Assembly: GCA_021397835.1 (NCBI GenBank)
Contig: JAJFZO010000394.1
Location: forward strand, 372,001-436,000
Source: Moringa oleifera
Taxonomy: Eukaryota; Streptophyta; Magnoliopsida; Brassicales; Moringaceae
Direction: 5' to 3'
DNA length: 64,000 bases
Part shown: one piece after another, positions 1-10,829 of the stretch
How the letters are laid out: every line of letters starts with the position of its first letter
Numbering within the stretch: the first letter of the stretch is position 1
Made by a program: the position numbers and the translations under genes
The notes under the pieces: generated by a model
Database searches by the model: none
Told to the model about the DNA's origin: nothing
Seen by the model: only the letters and a program-made list of their open reading frames with translations

Positions 1-303
1 GCGTGGGCGCGCAATTATCCTGTTTCATGTGAAATGTATTATGACAAGAGTGGCTTCAGCCTTTGCCTATGCAATCAAAAGCATTTGTTTTACATCCCAT
101 CGATTTTGAATGATGACTACAATAGCTCTCGTGTTAACGAGCCTTGCTGCAGACTCTTTGTGCAGTGTGATTGATGACGTAATTGTTGACCGTTAGCATC
201 AAGCGAGCCATATGCTAAGCCTAGGCAGGGCGTGACACCCCTCTTACCATGGCCTCATCAATGTCCATTGCCATCAAAAACTTATTCCTTGCTATCGAAG
301 CTC
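1..303 (+). repeat. rDNA spacer fragment (5' ETS piece joined to 295-bp spacer repeat)
   Basis: Bases 1 to about 151 match the late external transcribed spacer seen before the 18S copies at about 28690-28830 and 33780-33915 (shared words such as the 'acaagagtggc' and 'aaaagcatttgt' blocks). From about 152 the sequence switches to the ~295-bp spacer repeat (shared 'ctctttgtgcag' and 'cctcatcaatgtcc' motifs). The normal path would continue into 18S, so this is a rearranged spacer scrap. It ends exactly where a CACTA terminus begins at 304. Confidence 0.75.
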
Positions 304-361
304 CATTACAATAAAAATAACATTAGTTTACACTTGATAGTTCACAGTTTTAATGACAATT

Positions 362-545
362 GTGAATAAAAAAAGATTAATTCATAGTTATAGCCATAAC
401 TATGAACAAAAGTAAACCTTTATTCATAGTTTTACTGTAACTAGGAATAAAGATGGTTTAGCAAAGCCATTTACACACAATTATAACAAAACTATGAATA
501 AGAATCAATTTTATTCACAATTATAGCCATAACTGTGAATAAATG
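362..545. repeat. Subterminal palindromic repeats, F-family copy 1
   Basis: Repeated units of the form 'ttattcatagttatagcc' plus its inverted half, with the core CACAGTTnTAnnACTGTG spaced by about 60 bases. In CACTA elements such subterminal arrays are the usual binding sites for the TNPA protein; that role is inferred here. Confidence 0.75.
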
Positions 546-1084
546 TCCTACCTTATCACTCCTTCGCTGATTCCTTTTCTCTAGAAAAATAAACTTGCTC
601 CTTTGCTGATTCTTTTTCTTCAAAAAAATAAACTTGCTTAGGTACTGACCATTAGGTATCATTTGCACTATGGAAAGAGCCTCTTAGGGTTCTATATTTG
701 GTAAACCAAACTTTTAGCTGTGACTATTTACAATGAAGGAAGAGTGTAGTTCTACTTGCTTTTGGTTTCTAGATCTGGTAGATTAAATCTCTTTTTAGTC
801 CTAGTAAGGTTAATCCTTTCTATCAAAATTATGTACTTGCTTCTTTGTTAGAATGGACACTCTGAGGATTGATTTTGGAACCCCAACTGATTGGATAAAG
901 ATTAATCTGCATTAAACTATATATATGCTGTATTTTGCATGACAAATATTAGTTTTCTAAAAATGCAAATATAAATTTATTGATTCTATCTAAGTAGAAA
1001 TTTTTCTCACCGAAACTTTAATGGATTTTTTGACATATGTACAAATTATGGTTCTTTTATTTATTGCTTTTAGTTATTTATTTG

Positions 1085-1720
1085 TAAGATCAAATCTGGG
1101 CATGGTTCTACTTCTATTAAAGTTCCAGATCTATACATGGCTCTACTTTCGTTAGGGTTCAAGGTTTATACTAGGGCTTCAAATCTATGTTGGGGTGCTA
1201 GATCTATGCTAGGGGCTTCAAATCTAGATGTGAGGTTTCAAATCTGGGCTAGGGATTCCAGATTTGTGCTAGGAATTCCAAATATGTGCTAAAGGTTCTA
1301 GATTTGGGCACGAGGATTTAGATCTAGGTTTAAGGTTCCAAATCTGGGTTAGAGGTTCCAAATCTATGCTAGCAATTCTAGATCTGTTGCTAGGTATTCT
1401 AGATATTTGGTGAGGGTTCTAGATTTGGGTGCGGGTTTTTACTTCATTGAGGTTTCAGATCTAGGCATGGTTTTACTTCTATCGGGGTTTCATATCTAGG
1501 TTAGGGATTTTAGATCTATGCTAGGAGTTCTAAATATGTGCTGAGTCTGGGCGCGAGGTTCTACTTCGATCAAGGTTCCAGATCTAGACATGGTTCTACT
1601 TCCATCAAGGTTCTAGATTTGGCATATCAAAATCCTGGTCTTAACTAATTTCAACGAAGGAAGGTATGGTTCTACTTCCATTTGGGTTCTAGATCTAGCT
1701 AATCAAAATCTTCTCTTCGT
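1085..1720 (-). repeat. AGATCT minisatellite, F-family copy 1
   Basis: About 20 degenerate tandem units of roughly 28-35 bases built on GGTTCCAGATCTGGG-like words. They are rich in the palindrome AGATCT and in 'ggttc' and 'tagg' linkers. The reverse-complement unit fills the same place in the other two F copies (5345-6060 and 46960-47800), so the array is a fixed part of the family. Confidence 0.8.
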
Positions 1721-3422
1721 CTTAGTAAGGTTAATCTTTTCTCTCGAATTTTTGTTTGTCTTATTTTTTACAATGGGCACTACTATGGTTGATTTCGGAA
1801 TCCTAGCTGATTGGGTAAAGATTAATATGCATTAAACTGTATGTATGCTAGATTTTGCTCGATAAATGTTAGTTTTATAGGAATACAAACATGAATTGAT
1901 GGATTTTGTTTAAGTAAAAATTAATTGATTGAAACTTTGGTGGATTTTTTGACATAAGCAAAAATTATGATTATTTTGTTATTGCTCTTAGTTTCATTAT
2001 TTTGAAGACCACATTTGTATGCTATGTTTACTAAATGTCACTAAAGCAGATTACTCTGCATGAAACCTATTTTTACAAAGGAAGAAAGCATGCTTGTGTG
2101 GTTAATGGGTAAAATACATGACATAAAACAATTTTTTGTTTGTTTGTTCCCAACATGTTCTTAAAATATACAAACAAATGATATGAACCCTTTCGAAAGG
2201 ATGAAAAAGGTGTCTAAATCTACTTGAAAACTAAGGTGAGTTTTCTTTGAAACTTCTAAAACAGACATACATAACTACAAACCATAATCATATAATAATC
2301 AAATTTGGTCATTGAGTGAAAGAAGAACTACAAATCTGGATGTTTGGATGGTATTACTCTATTATATGATTCATATCTCTCTTTTTGTCTACTTATGTTT
2401 CTTTTAATTCCCAATATAAAGTGTTCTAGTTGCACTTGCACTACTTGTAGCTGGTGCTATGATCTTGACATTTAACATGTTACTTCTAGTAATAGTTCTT
2501 TTTCTCTTACTGTTGACTTTCATTTGTTATACATAGTTGTATTCTCATCCTTTATTTTGACACTTTCTTAGCAGTCAAACAAAGCTCAGCTACTTTTTTT
2601 CATTCTGCTTTGCGGGCCCTATATGGGGCAAAATTGTGCATCTTTTACTATCAATTATAGATAATATGTGCAACTCTTGAGTTGTAGAATATGATGACAC
2701 AAACCTCATGACTTAATTGTGATTTGAGAATTCTGATCATTCTTTTTCTTTTCCATCTTCATACTGTCAAGCAAATTAATCACTTTGTTTTTTCTTATTA
2801 GCATCAACTTTTACTTTTTTGTTCTTTTCTAATCATTGGCCTAGCTCTTCTTTAGCACATCTGACCAAAAAAGGAGCTTTGTGGACCTTGATTAAGTTTG
2901 CTCAAGGAGAAATTCTTAATAGCATGAGAACTTTCATGCAGCCTAAACCGAAGTATGAGATAAATCATATCTAAAGTAAAAGACAAATGAAATACTCATT
3001 ATTGAATATTTAGGATTATGTTATAAATAAAGTATTGAGCAAACAATAGTACTGTGTCTAACAACCAAGGCGAAAGAATTTATAACTTTTTGCATCTTTA
3101 TTTTAAAACTATTTACTTTTTGTCTATATATAAATACAAATTTGCATCGATCCATTATTTTTGCAGTATGTTGAGGTAACTTTGCACTATGACATTGAAA
3201 AATTAAATGTAACCAAGGTAAAGAAAAAGATCCCAATTAGTATTATTTTCCATGAATAATGACAGCGTCACAAAAGATTTTAATAAAACAAAAGAAGTGT
3301 AAGGTGGGATTTAAATTCATTATTATCATTATTGACTGTAACAAATTAAAACATCTCCTAAGCTATGGATTATAAAGATCTATAGATTTGTCTAGAGAAA
3401 TTATGTAAAATGATAATTGGCC

Positions 3423-4255
3423 ATATGTGGTATGATATTATTTATGTGCTGTTTGATTATTGCAATTAAAAATTGATAATTAAATAAAAACAAGAATATT
3501 AATTAATTCTTTTAATAATTTAATTTTATGATCATTATTACATAAAAAATTTGGTAATATTGACCAAATTGGAAAAAAAAAATTCAAACAAGGGAGATTT
3601 ACTATATGATGACCCAATTTTGGATGGGTACAAGCCCAAGCTAACATTTTTAAGATGTTAGATTTCACTATTTTTGGCTGAAATAATAAAATTTTAATTT
3701 AGTCAAATCATAGTTGCAACCTTTGGATGATATTTTCAATCAGTTGATTTGTTATGGAGTCCTATTAGTAAATGTACTTAAGTTTGTATCATTGACAAAA
3801 GTCTTGCAGATACTTGAACAAATTCTTCTTCTTCTTTTTTATAAGATTATCATCAAATTGACGGTTTTTAGAAATGGGCTTATATAGTAAGTTGATCTCT
3901 TTATTTTTATTTTTTGCAGTATTCATTTTTTTCTTAAAAAAGTTGGCAACTTCAAAGATTTAGTAATTGCAATTAATAATAAGTTAATTAGTGATATTAT
4001 TAATTAAATGTGATCTATGTTTTTTTTTCAAAAGAAGATAGTATTGCAAGCTAATTTGGAGAATCATCATTAAGGTAAGTATTATCTTTTTTTACAGAAT
4101 TTTATTTATTGACTTTTAAATTTAATGTAAATTTAAGTTATACTTGTGCAATTTTACATTTAAAATTTATTTGACCACCTAGTAAAAAAATCGTTTTATG
4201 TGTACACTATTAGCACTTTAAATTTAGTAAATGTAACCTTAGATACCGTTTGAAA
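3423..4255. other. AT-rich stretch without recognisable gene
   Basis: Very AT-rich, with poly-T runs and an 'attaattaatt' texture like the AT-rich leaders of elements C, A and E. It could be the leader of element D, later split by the F-family insertion at 4256. A 62-codon minus-strand frame at 3480-3668 resembles nothing I know. I see no terminal repeat, rRNA or spacer sequence here. Confidence 0.4.
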
Positions 4256-4269
4256 CACTACAACAAAAT

Positions 4270-4625
4270 AACCTTTTATTCGCAACTTTAAATGGCTTTT
4301 GTTCACAGTTCTAAAACTGTGAACTATAAAATTATGAACGAAAGTCGGTTGAAATAGTTCACAGTTTTTAAACTGTGAATAAAAGTGATAATAATTCACA
4401 GTTCATTAAAACTTTTATTCACAGTTTTTAAACTATTAATAAAAGAAGTTATAGTCCACAGTTCATTAAAATTTTTATTCACAGTTTCAATACTATGAAA
4501 AAAAAGCACATTAGTTTACAGTTCATTAAAGGTTTTATTCACAGTTTTAGAACTGTGAATAAAACTAACATTAATTCATAGTTATTTTTGATTTTGTTAA
4601 CAGTTATATAATTGTGAACTATTGT
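4270..4625. repeat. Left subterminal palindrome array, F copy 2
   Basis: At least five units of TTCACAGTTnTnAAACTGTGAA type at ~60-base spacing, each able to fold on itself. The same words appear at 45140-45400 in the 26S insertion. Confidence 0.8.
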
Positions 4626-5153
4626 TTAATTAAAAAATATTTTTAATTAAAAAATTTAAATTATTTTATGAATATTTATCCATAGTTTTTTTAGAAATAT
4701 GGATAAAGTATAATTAATTTCTATTTCAAAAAATAAAAAATATCAAATATCAAAATTTGAATTGATAAATATTTAAAAATTTAAATTATTATTTAATTTC
4801 TTATTTTTAATATTTAATAATTTAAAATTGAATATTATTTAATCTTTTAATATTCTTAATTTGTAATTATAATTATTATTTGATTACTTTTTTTTTTCAA
4901 ACTCAAAATTTTTTGCCAATGAATTCACATTTTTCTCTTTACCCAAAATCAAAATTTGAAAATATCCAAAGAATATTGCATGCAATAAAAAAATAAAACA
5001 TCACAAATTTTTTCATACTACACTTTTTATTAATACATCTAACATACTAATTTTTCTTCATATTGTACATTCTATCAATAGACATCAACACACTTCAATG
5101 TAATATCTTAAACTTTCTTTAAAAAAATTACATGACAATATATATAATGGTAA

Positions 5154-5339
5154 TTATTTCAATACTCCTTTGTCACATGGTTGAGCTAATCTAGTTGCAA
5201 TATGATGAGTTTGATCTTCTATCTTGATACCGTTCACGACTGACACCATCGACAAACCAGCAAATAAAATATTTTGATTAAAGCCAAGTGCAACCAAATC
5301 TTTGTGAAGTTTATTGGAAATATAAAAAAACACATACAA
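5154..5339 (-). pseudogene. Fragment of an element-borne protein shared with element E
   Basis: A 61-codon frame contains the block HHIATRLAQPCDKGV. Element E (about 9726-9790, minus strand) encodes HHLANRMINPCDRGV at the equivalent place, between its TNP2 fragment and its C48 peptidase fragment. The match at protein level across two different element families suggests a piece of a real CACTA-associated coding region, probably the part upstream of the peptidase domain. The family name is unknown to me. The frame ends in a stop near 5154 and has no clear continuation in either direction. Confidence 0.4.
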
Positions 5340-5344
5340 ATATG

Positions 5345-6060
5345 AATATGAAATCTGAAACCTCGCATGCAGATTTGGAAATCCCAGTATAGATCTAAAA
5401 TCTCATTGAAGATCTGGAATCCCTAGCCAAAATCTAAAACCCCGTACCCAGATTTGGAACCCCCAACATAGATCTGATATCCTAACCCAGATGAAAAATC
5501 TCGCACCCAGATTTAGAACTCCCAGCACATATTTGGAATCTTAACCAAGATCTAGAATCTCTAGCCCATATTTAACGCATTGCAGCCAAATTTGGAGTCC
5601 TCAGCACAGATTTGAAATCCCAACCAAGATCTGAAATCCTTAGCCCAAATCTAAAATTTCACAACTAGACCTGAACCCCCAGCATAGATCTAGAATCCCA
5701 AGCCCTAATCTAAAATTCCTCACCTAGATTTGGAGCCTCAAACCCCTTACTTATATCTGGAATCCTTAGCCCAGATTTGAAACCTCTCACCTAGATCTGG
5801 AATCCTCAAACCCTTCATTCAAATTTGGAACACCCAGCCCAGATTTGGAACCCCTCACCCAGATCTGGAACCCTCAAACCCCTCACCCAGATCTGGAATC
5901 CCCAGCCCAGATCTGGAACTACTCACCCACATTTAGAACTCCTAGCCCAGATCTGAAGCTCCTCACCTCGATCTGGAACTCCTAGCACAGATTCTGGACC
6001 TCAACACAATTTTAGGATCTTAACACACATTTCAAAGCCCAAAACAAATCTAAAATCCGT
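5345..6060 (+). repeat. AGATCT minisatellite, F-family copy 2
   Basis: About 22 tandem units of roughly 30-34 bases of the type CCCAGATCTGGAACCCC alternating with 'cctcaccc' and 'cccagca' linkers. Units differ by point changes that often hit AGATCT. It is the same family as the arrays at 1085-1720 and 46960-47800. Confidence 0.85.
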
Positions 6061-6449
6061 GATGAAAGTAAAACCATGCACATATCTAGAAGATGGAAGG
6101 AGAACTATATCCAGATTTGGGCTTAAAAATTATGAACCTAAAAGAAAAAAATCAAATAATAATAATTTTTGCATTCTAACAAAAAAGATAAGCACATAAT
6201 TTTGGGAGAAATGATTAAACTTACTGAGAAAAAAAAGAGATTCAATCTGCCAGTTTTGGAACCCAAAAGCAAGCAGAACCATACTCTTAATCCATTTGTT
6301 GCAAATAGTTAAGGTCGAATGTCTGGTTTACAGATCTAGAACCCAGAGAGGCTCTCTTCATAGTGTGTACTTCATACCTAATGTTTACTACCTGAGCAAG
6401 TGGATAAAAAGAATCAACGAAAGTTATCTTTCTGGGGAAGATAAGATAA

Positions 6450-6705
6450 GACTTTTATTCACAGTTATAGCCATAACTGTGAATAAAGGTTGGTACTTTT
6501 ATTCATGGTTTTGTTGTAACTGTGAATAAAAGTTTTCTTTTGTTCACATTTATGTTTATAAATATGAACAAAGATGATCCTTATTCACAGTTTTAATAAC
6601 AACTGTGAACAAAGGTTTACTTTGTTCATAGTTTTTGTTACAACTGTGAACTAATCAACATTTATTCATAGTTGCTATTAAAATTGCGAACGATCTAATG
6701 TAAAC
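6450..6705. repeat. Right subterminal palindrome array, F copy 2
   Basis: Units such as TTCACAGTTATAGCC with its inverted half, and TTCATAGTTnnnnnnAACTGTGAAC. They mirror 362-545 and 48165-48370. Confidence 0.8.
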
Positions 6706-6829
6706 TAATCTCATTTTTATTGTAGTAAGAATTATAAATGAAATTTTATTATAGTTTTGTGTTCAACATGAGGATTAAATGAAAATTTTCATTTACAATT
6801 CTTGAATTATTCAGTTTGGACAGTTTAAA

Positions 6830-7165
6830 AATGTAATATTTATGTATAGCACATGACGCAAAAATCATGATTTTTTTATTTCATAACAAATTTCGAGTAA
6901 CATATCCTTTGTTCTTTGGGTGCATACTAATGAATATTTATTGGTGTTTTGATTTTAAAAAACACTAAAAAATGTCTATATAAGTCATGTACTTAAAGAA
7001 TGAAAGGGATATACTATCAAAAATTTTATGATATAAAATGAATCGTGATTTATAATGTGCTCTACATAGATGTTACATTTCTGAATGGTATGGAACCATC
7101 CTACCTATGAAAATTGGTTTACATGCATGCATATACATTGATAGCATCAAGTTAACGTGCTAATA
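6830..7165 (+). pseudogene. Conserved block upstream of TNP2 (unnamed), element D
   Basis: This stretch aligns with the reverse complement of 37880-38190 in element A and of 15420-15700 in element C, always 30-200 bases before the Transpos_assoc start. Translated, D reads PLFFGCILMNI and later CALHRCYISEWYGTILP, against PLFFGYILMNI and CASYKCIFLNDIEPLT in A. Similarity at residue level over several blocks suggests it was coding (a 5' exon or a small separate protein). D now has stops and shifts. The function is unknown. Confidence 0.5.
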
Positions 7166-7186
7166 TATAGAGTGTTAAATATTAGA

Positions 7187-8355
7187 ATGGACAAGACTTG
7201 GATGCTCACTGATAAAAAGTCAAACGAGTACAATATAGGTGTAACTACCTTTTTGAAATATGCCATTTGAAATTTTTATAATCTTGAGCATGTTTGTTAT
7301 CCGTGCATCAAATGTGGTAACATGAAACATTTGACTCCACGTGAGATACGAGATCATTTATTTGCTAATGGAGTTGATTGAGGCTACAATAATTGGATAT
7401 GGCATGGGGAAGCATGTCTTGATGGGTCTTCTACAAGTAGAAATGCTAGAGGTAATAGGGAGGTTGTCCAAGAGGAAGAAGTTGATAACATTATAAAAAT
7501 AGTTCAAGAGGCATTTGTAGAGTACAATGGTAATCCTAACCATTTTATGAAGTTACTTAATGATGCTAAGAAACCTTCATTTTACAGATCAATAAAGTTC
7601 ACTAAGCTATCTACTCTGGTTAAACTTTACAACTTGAAGGTGAAGTACAATTAGTTTGACCATACCTTTAGTAAACTTTTAAATTTGATATCTGAAATGT
7701 TGCTTGAGAATAATGAAATACCTACATCTATGTATGATGCCAAAAAAACATTAAACGCATTAGGCATGGAGTATCAAAAGATCCATGCAAGCTCGAATGA
7801 TTGTATATTATATCGAAAAGAGTTTCAAAACGAGATTCAGTGCCTAACTTATAGTCTTTTTAGTTAGAAATAAAGAAGAATAGTAATAAGATACAAACCG
7901 GGGTGTTGATTAAGGTGTTATGGTATTTTTCGCCATTAACAAGGTTTAGAAGAATGTTCAGGAGCTTTAAAACATTGAAAGATCTGACATGGCATTCAAA
8001 TCAAAGAGAAGTCGATGGCCAGTTGAGGCATTCATCAGATACACCATCATGAAAAATAGTTGACTATATATGGCTAGAATTTGCATTAGAATCGAGAAAT
8101 TTAAAGCTTACTATTTCAATTGATAGGATTAATCCATATAATACATTAAGTAGTAGATATAGTTATTTGGTGGTTGTTATGGTGACATATAATTTACTGC
8201 CATGGTTAATAATGAAGAGAAAGTTCATGATGTTGACACCATTAACATCCGGTCCTAAACAACTTGGTAATGATATAGATGTCTCCTTGGCATCACTCAT
8301 AAAAGGCCTACAGATATTATTGGACACTAGTATGGAAGTTTATGATGTGTACCAT
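7187..8355 (+). pseudogene. CACTA transposase TNP2 (TnpD-type), 5' part, element D
   Basis: TNP2 is the catalytic transposase of En/Spm elements. The start MDKTWM at 7187 is the usual Transpos_assoc opening. It is followed by the zinc-ribbon-like CIKCGNMKHLT and DHLFANGV, then LVKLYNLKVKYN and SMYDAKKTLNALGMEYQKIH with NDCILYRKEF (7690-7835). Next come WYFSPLTRFRRMF and LTWHSNQREVDGQLRH (7918-8035), and YNLLPWLIMKRKFMM with GPKQLGNDIDV (8190-8285). These are TNP2 blocks in the right order. At least four in-frame stops and frameshifts kill the gene. The frame is broken at VYHH (8355) by element E and resumes at 11901. Confidence 0.88.
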
Positions 8356-8374
8356 CACTACTACAAATAAAGGA

Positions 8375-8625
8375 TTTAATGATAGTTAAAATGGACTTTT
8401 AATGATAGTTTTAAAACTGTCATCTTTGTTGATACCATCAAAGAGGGGGGAATTTTTAATGACAGTCTTGAAAATTATCATTAAATGCCCTTTTTTTTTT
8501 AATGACAATTCTTTTAAATATGTCATTAAAAGATAGTGCCTTTAACGTCAGTTTTCAATGAACTATCATTGAAGGGCCTTCCTTTTAATGGCAGTTCTAT
8601 TAGAACTGATATTAAAAGTTTTTTT
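8375..8625. repeat. Subterminal palindromes of element E, left
   Basis: Four to five units of TTTAATGATAGTTTTAAAAC type with inverted halves (ACTGTCATTAAA). A weaker pair lies at the other end (11790-11880). The base sequence differs from the F and A families although the layout is the same. Confidence 0.75.
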
Positions 8626-9164
8626 TTAAATAATTTTCATGAGTACAAAATTCCATCCGAAACCTACATATATAAATTTTCTTCATCTCTTCCACATCAA
8701 CCATATATCTTTATCTTGTATACATCAACATAATTCAATACCAATACTTCAACGAAAGATGTTTTTCTTTCAATACACATCAATACCATTCTCACTCAAA
8801 CCATCATTAATTACTTTTTCATGTTTGAAAATACTCCAACATAATCCAATCTAAAAAGTAATGAAAGATAAAGAAAGGAAAAAAAAAACTTGATGTCATA
8901 ATTGAACTCTATCTGCATAATACATGAATTTAAGTACACATTATCATACATAATCCTAGAAATTCAATTATATAAATTCAATAATGTTCATGTCTACAAA
9001 AATCTTCAAGGTCCAACTTTCTAATATGGCACTCTAAAGAAACTGTCTAACCTCCTTTCTAACTTCATTAATATCCGATTGATTGTAACTATCTATGTCC
9101 ACTAACTATATTTATCAAAAAAAAAAGTTAGTCCAATTAAAAATTTTAGTAATTAAGCACATTA
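8626..9164. other. 3' non-coding part of element E
   Basis: AT-rich sequence between the subterminal repeats and the peptidase fragment. Overlapping short frames at 8536-8854 are low-complexity (His, Phe and Ser rich) and look non-coding. No promoter or RNA gene was recognised. Confidence 0.4.
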
Positions 9165-9625
9165 ATTACCGAAGTAATTACGTAAGTAAATGCTTAAAAA
9201 TTAACCATTTTCGCATATGGGATATTTTTGTCATGTCTGTCAATGATGTCCCTTAAAAATTTTATAACATAATATCCACACTCAGTATTTGAAGGTTGAT
9301 GTGCGCACTATATTAAAAATTTTTAATCGTTATGTTTTGTAAAATAAATAAAACTAACATCACATATAGGTTTAAATATACATACCTTAGCAAGAATACT
9401 CCTAGGAATGCGCCTATCACTTGATTCATTGATAACATGGAACAATTTAAAAGAGCTCCTAATAGAAAATAATCAATAATCTTAAGAGGAAAGAAAATAC
9501 ATGCTAACATAAATGAAAATATTTTCATTTATGTAGACATAAGTTGATCTAGTTCTTGATAAGAACTATGGTTTAAAGGATCAAAAATACTGTACACAAA
9601 AGTATAAGGCTCAACAACCACCAAC
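9165..9625 (-). pseudogene. C48/Ulp1-like cysteine peptidase fragment captured in element E
   Basis: Reading down from 9625, one frame gives HHWMLVVVEPYTFVYSIFDP followed by LNHSSYQELDQL. This resembles the Ulp1 'HW...vyvfDPL' region, which supplies the catalytic His and Asp. Further down, near 9300-9200, another frame gives CAHQPSNTECGYYVIKFLRD, the Gln and Cys box of C48 SUMO-type peptidases. All four catalytic-site residues (H, D, Q, C) are therefore visible. The region between is frameshifted and has stops, so the product is dead. C48 domains are common passengers in plant CACTA and Mutator-like elements; whether this one ever served the transposon is unknown. GTAAGT at the end of the preceding block (about 9716) could be a splice donor. 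Confidence 0.7.
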
Positions 9626-9763
9626 ATCCAGTGATGCCTATATTATCAAAAATAAATATAAAAATTATTGTAGACAAAACTATTAATAATTTCAAATAGT
9701 ATTAAGACTTACCTTAAGTTATACGAAAATATCACTACTCCTCTATCACATGGATTTATCATT

Positions 9764-10796
9764 CTATTGGCAAGGTGATGAGCTTTGATGTCTATATTTA
9801 TAGTTCACCATAATCACTGGCGAAGAACAACATCGACTACTCAATGTACTATGTAGATTGATCCCATTTGCTGATAAAGCAAGCCTTAAGTTTCTTGGCT
9901 CCGAAGCAAACTCTAGCCACATGTAGTCAACCAATTTTCGTAATGGTGTATCCGATGGGTGCCTCAATTGACCATCGATTTCCCTTTGATTTGAATGCCA
10001 TATAAGGTGTTTTGATATTTCAGAGCTTTTGAACATTCTTCTAAACCTTGATATTGATGAAAAATACCACAACACCTTAGCAGATCTTTATTTTGTTATT
10101 ATTCTTTATTACTTTCCATCTTGAAAGTCTACAAGTTGGACATTGGATGTCATCTTAAAAATCCTTCCGATATAATATGCAATCATTTGGACATACATGG
10201 ATCTTTTGATACTCCATGCCTAATGCATTCAATTTTTGCTTCGCATCATACATGGATGTGAGCATTTCATTATTATCAGGCAATATTTCATCAATTAAAT
10301 TTAAAAGATTACTAAAGCTTTGATTGGACCAACCATATTTCGCCTTCAAATTGTATAATTTAACTAAAGCATATAGTTTAGTGAACTTCACTAATCCAAG
10401 ATACAAAAGTTTCTTGACATCACTAAGTAATTTGTCAAAGTGGTTAGGATTACTATCATACTCTGCAAATGCTTCTTGTACCATTTCTACAATGTTATCA
10501 ACCTTTTCTTTGTGTTCCACCTCCCTAACAACTCCGGTATTCCTACTGGTAGAAGACCCAACAATACAAATTTCTCCATGATATATCCAATTTTGATAAC
10601 TACTATCAACTCCATATATATATAAATGATTTCATATCTCACGTAGAGTATGACGCTTCATATTACCACATTTAATTCATGGACATTGAACTAATTCAGA
10701 GTTATCACTGTTTTGAACAGCATAATCTAAAAAGTTATTCATCCCTACATCATATGCCTTTGACCTTCTATCAGTGAACATCTAAGTTTTATCCAT
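9764..10796 (-). pseudogene. CACTA transposase TNP2, 5' fragment, element E
   Basis: Starts MDKT at 10796 (next codon a stop), then a Transpos_assoc-like region. The best preserved part is a 121-codon open frame (10520-10155) with FTKLYALVKLYNLKAKYGWS, SMYDAKQKLNALGMEYQKIH and CPNDCILYRKDF. A second open frame (10075-9764) has MLWYFSSISRFRRMF, WHSNQREIDGQLRHPSDTP and FASEPRNLRLALSANGINLH. These match TNP2 blocks from residue 1 to roughly 350 and parallel the D copy closely, with E better preserved. The remainder of TNP2 (YNLPPW onward) is absent. A frameshift or intron separates the two frames near 10080-10155. Confidence 0.88.
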
Positions 10797-10829
10797 TCTG
10801 AAGTTCAAAACTTTTTATATTAGATAGTT

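Larger units (their letters stand above)
304..3422 (-). mobile_element. F-family CACTA element, copy 1, truncated, non-autonomous
   Basis: The left edge reads CATTACAATAAAAAT, the degenerate terminal inverted repeat also found at the right end of the copy at 45126-48398, so this copy lies in the opposite orientation. Subterminal palindromes (362-545), an AGATCT minisatellite (about 1085-1720) and the following 1.5 kb are all collinear with the reverse complement of that copy. Similarity stops at about 3422, just where the other subterminal array should begin, so the far end is missing. No transposase domain is seen; the small open frames inside (for example 3021-3236) show no family resemblance. 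Confidence 0.8.
4256..6727 (+). mobile_element. F-family CACTA element, copy 2, non-autonomous (2.5 kb)
   Basis: It begins CACTACAACAAAATAA and ends TTTTTATTGTAGTA, which is the inverted repeat with its last base changed. The flanks AAA (4253-4255) and AGA (6728-6730) look like a 3-bp target duplication with one change. Both ends carry arrays of the ~28-bp palindrome (tttattcacagtt... and mirror). The inside holds the AGATCT minisatellite and a right-hand 0.5 kb collinear with 47820-48170. Its left-centre (about 4600-5340) differs from the other F copies and includes a frame shared with element E. No TNP2 is present, so movement would have required proteins from another element. Confidence 0.88.

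Noticed and set aside
3423..4255. Search for a CACTA terminus or host exon (TTGCAG near 3920, GTAAGT near 4076)
   Set aside because: The splice-like words are not linked to any recognisable coding sequence and no terminal repeat was found; left unassigned.
9313..9528. 71-codon hydrophobic frame read as a possible membrane protein
   Set aside because: It lies between the His/Asp and Cys parts of the C48 peptidase fragment and is best seen as a decayed, frameshifted stretch of it.
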